Assembly (NCBI GenBank): GCA_027923505.1 | Contig: BROI01000026.1 | Span: 1 to 64,000, forward strand | Length of the DNA: 64,000 nucleotides | Source: Mayamaea pseudoterrestris | Taxonomy: Eukaryota; Bacillariophyta; Bacillariophyceae; Sellaphorales; Sellaphoraceae | Direction of reading: 5' to 3' | Shown: positions 63,044 through 64,000 of the stretch, piece after piece | Position numbering within the stretch: the first letter of the stretch is position 1 | Layout of the letters: every line of letters begins with the position of its first letter | The notes under the pieces: generated by a model | Told to the model about the DNA's origin: nothing | Databases searched by the model: none | What the model saw: the letters and a program-made list of their open reading frames with translations, nothing else | Translations under genes and position numbers: made by a program

Positions 63044-63721
63044 TGGTATATACATGAGTGCGCAAAGCGTGGAAGCATGGGCGATGGCGGTCACGGACTA
63101 TGATAGGGTGGCATGTAAGGAAATGGAAATGAAACCGCTTTTATATGAAGTTATCAGGAGTAATTAGTACTGTATAGGAAAGAGAAGTCCACATCGCTTT
63201 CGTCAAACAAGCAGCAAGAACAAATGAATGCTCTTGCTCACAAGCCATTAAATCATATGCATTGTTACTGTGTACAAGTTTAATATAAGTTTTTGTCGCT
63301 GCCGGACGCCGCAGTATTTCTCATTGGAACCTTGTCGCTAGCTCAAAGTCAACTATCGTTGATCCGTTTCCGTCGAGTGACGTGGATGTCTGCGACGGCG
63401 GTACACTTTCAAGCACAGTCAAATTGCGCACGTCGAAACGCGACGAATGAGCGACCCAAAAATCATGGAGGATCATCATTGGATCAGCAAACAGCAAGCA
63501 AATACAAGCCTTTTGTATCACGAGAAACGCATTCAACTGCATGTATCACGAGAAACGCATTCAACTGCAAGTAGACGAGGCAGCCAAGCTACAGAAGGAG
63601 TAACGTGCTCGCTTTCAACGAGTCTTGCATTGGCTACGGTAGATCTGCAGACACCAGCGAGTCAAGCAGCGAGCAGGATTGAAAGGAGGCAGCGAGAACG
63701 GAGCGAGGAAACTGTTTCAAC
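63044..63721. other. intergenic, 5' flank of the right-edge gene
   Basis: About 680 bp. A TGACGT site lies at 63378-63383. A 28-bp perfect-to-near-perfect tandem duplication (core GTATCACGAGAAACGCATTC) starts at 63515 and 63543. No gene recognised. Confidence 0.45.
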
Positions 63722-64000
63722 ATGCTTCGCTTTAGCCATTGCTTGATTGCAGTGCTTGGTTTGACGACGCTACCATCCATCGAGGCATTCAACTCGTTTC
63801 TGCATCAATTAGCTACCAACGGAAGAGGAGTCTCGTCGTGGAGCGGCCATCATCATCCGCCCAAGACCTTTGGAATCGTTCCAGCAACACGCAGCAAGGA
63901 AACGAAAGCGTCACAGCTGCACGCTCATCGATTCGACTTTACCAATAGTTACCTTTCGTCACTATCAGGCAGTGGCACTGGGTTCACTCGCACCAAGGCC
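63722..64000 (+). CDS. partial signal-peptide (plastid-type) protein, runs off the right edge
   Basis: 93 codons open to the window end. MLRFSHCLIAVLGLTTLPSI-EA followed by F is a signal peptide with aromatic +1, and a basic Ser/His-rich stretch like a transit peptide follows. NSFLHQLATNG and NSYLSSLSGSG repeat the [YF]-L-x-x-L motif of the shell-like and WSP-repeat proteins. The second copy is nearly identical to SYLSSLGGED of the gene at 60298-61726. No domain can be assigned from the visible part. Confidence 0.75.
   Translation, partial: MLRFSHCLIAVLGLTTLPSIEAFNSFLHQLATNGRGVSSWSGHHHPPKTFGIVPATRSKETKASQLHAHRFDFTNSYLSSLSGSGTGFTRTKA

Overview
The window looks like nuclear DNA of a diatom (Bacillariophyta). 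Genes are compact, with short GT-AG introns of about 70-175 bp. Six or seven proteins begin with a secretory signal peptide, and five of those have an aromatic residue (F, or Y) directly after the predicted cleavage site. That is the 'ASAFAP'-type signature of plastid import in diatoms. The conserved genes are eukaryotic housekeeping: ribosomal protein eL6, mitochondrial mL49, proteasome beta7/PSMB4, a SENP8-like protease, a TMEM205-like protein, a MYND protein, an MFS carrier, an RraA-like protein and a DUF4336-like protein. Genus cannot be fixed from the sequence alone.

Layout: 1-8857 is a 347-bp satellite that continues beyond the left edge. 9290-13729 encodes a 1479-aa signal-peptide protein with 14 regularly spaced 'YSGFPG..WSPG' repeats, a coiled coil and a C-terminal T1/BTB-like domain. 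14187-23250 is a 169-bp satellite of about 54 copies. 23.6-28.9 kb holds DUF4336-like, RraA-like, MYND and acidic nuclear-type genes. 29.5-44.6 kb holds three paralogues of an 18-cysteine type I membrane family, two genes with FAM13-like motifs, eL6 and an MFS carrier. 46.25-50.16 kb is a three-exon gene: signal peptide, long disordered region with six 'F-K-V-G-x-R-x-R' motifs, coiled coil, then a tandem beta-type domain. 50.6-53.3 kb is two more satellites (about 174 and 181 bp). 53.6-64 kb holds an RGG/zinc-ribbon orphan, mL49, TMEM205-like, a methyltransferase, a SENP8-like protease, a second three-exon tandem-domain gene, proteasome beta7 and the start of another signal-peptide gene.

Most interesting theme: four loci (9290, 46252, 61726 on the minus strand, and 63722 running off the right edge) share a signal peptide with F at +1 and a short [Y/F]-L-x-x-[L/I/M] motif soon afterwards. 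One carries W-S-P stickers like the Rubisco-binding motif known from the diatom pyrenoid linker PYCO1, plus an oligomerisation domain. Two carry a duplicated domain whose architecture suggests the diatom pyrenoid shell (PyShell) class, and one of these is fused to a sticker-bearing disordered region. Between the canonical tandem-domain gene and the divergent proteasome gene lies a 42-bp minisatellite, each copy carrying an ACGTCA or GCGTCA site, which matches the CO2/cAMP-responsive elements described in Phaeodactylum. I infer a loosely linked set of candidate pyrenoid or carbon-concentrating genes. The homology and localisation are not proven here.

The four satellites differ in period, but three share the 9-bp core ACAAGTTGT, at the centre of long palindromes in two of them, and pairs of them share other short blocks. 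They may belong to one repeat superfamily.
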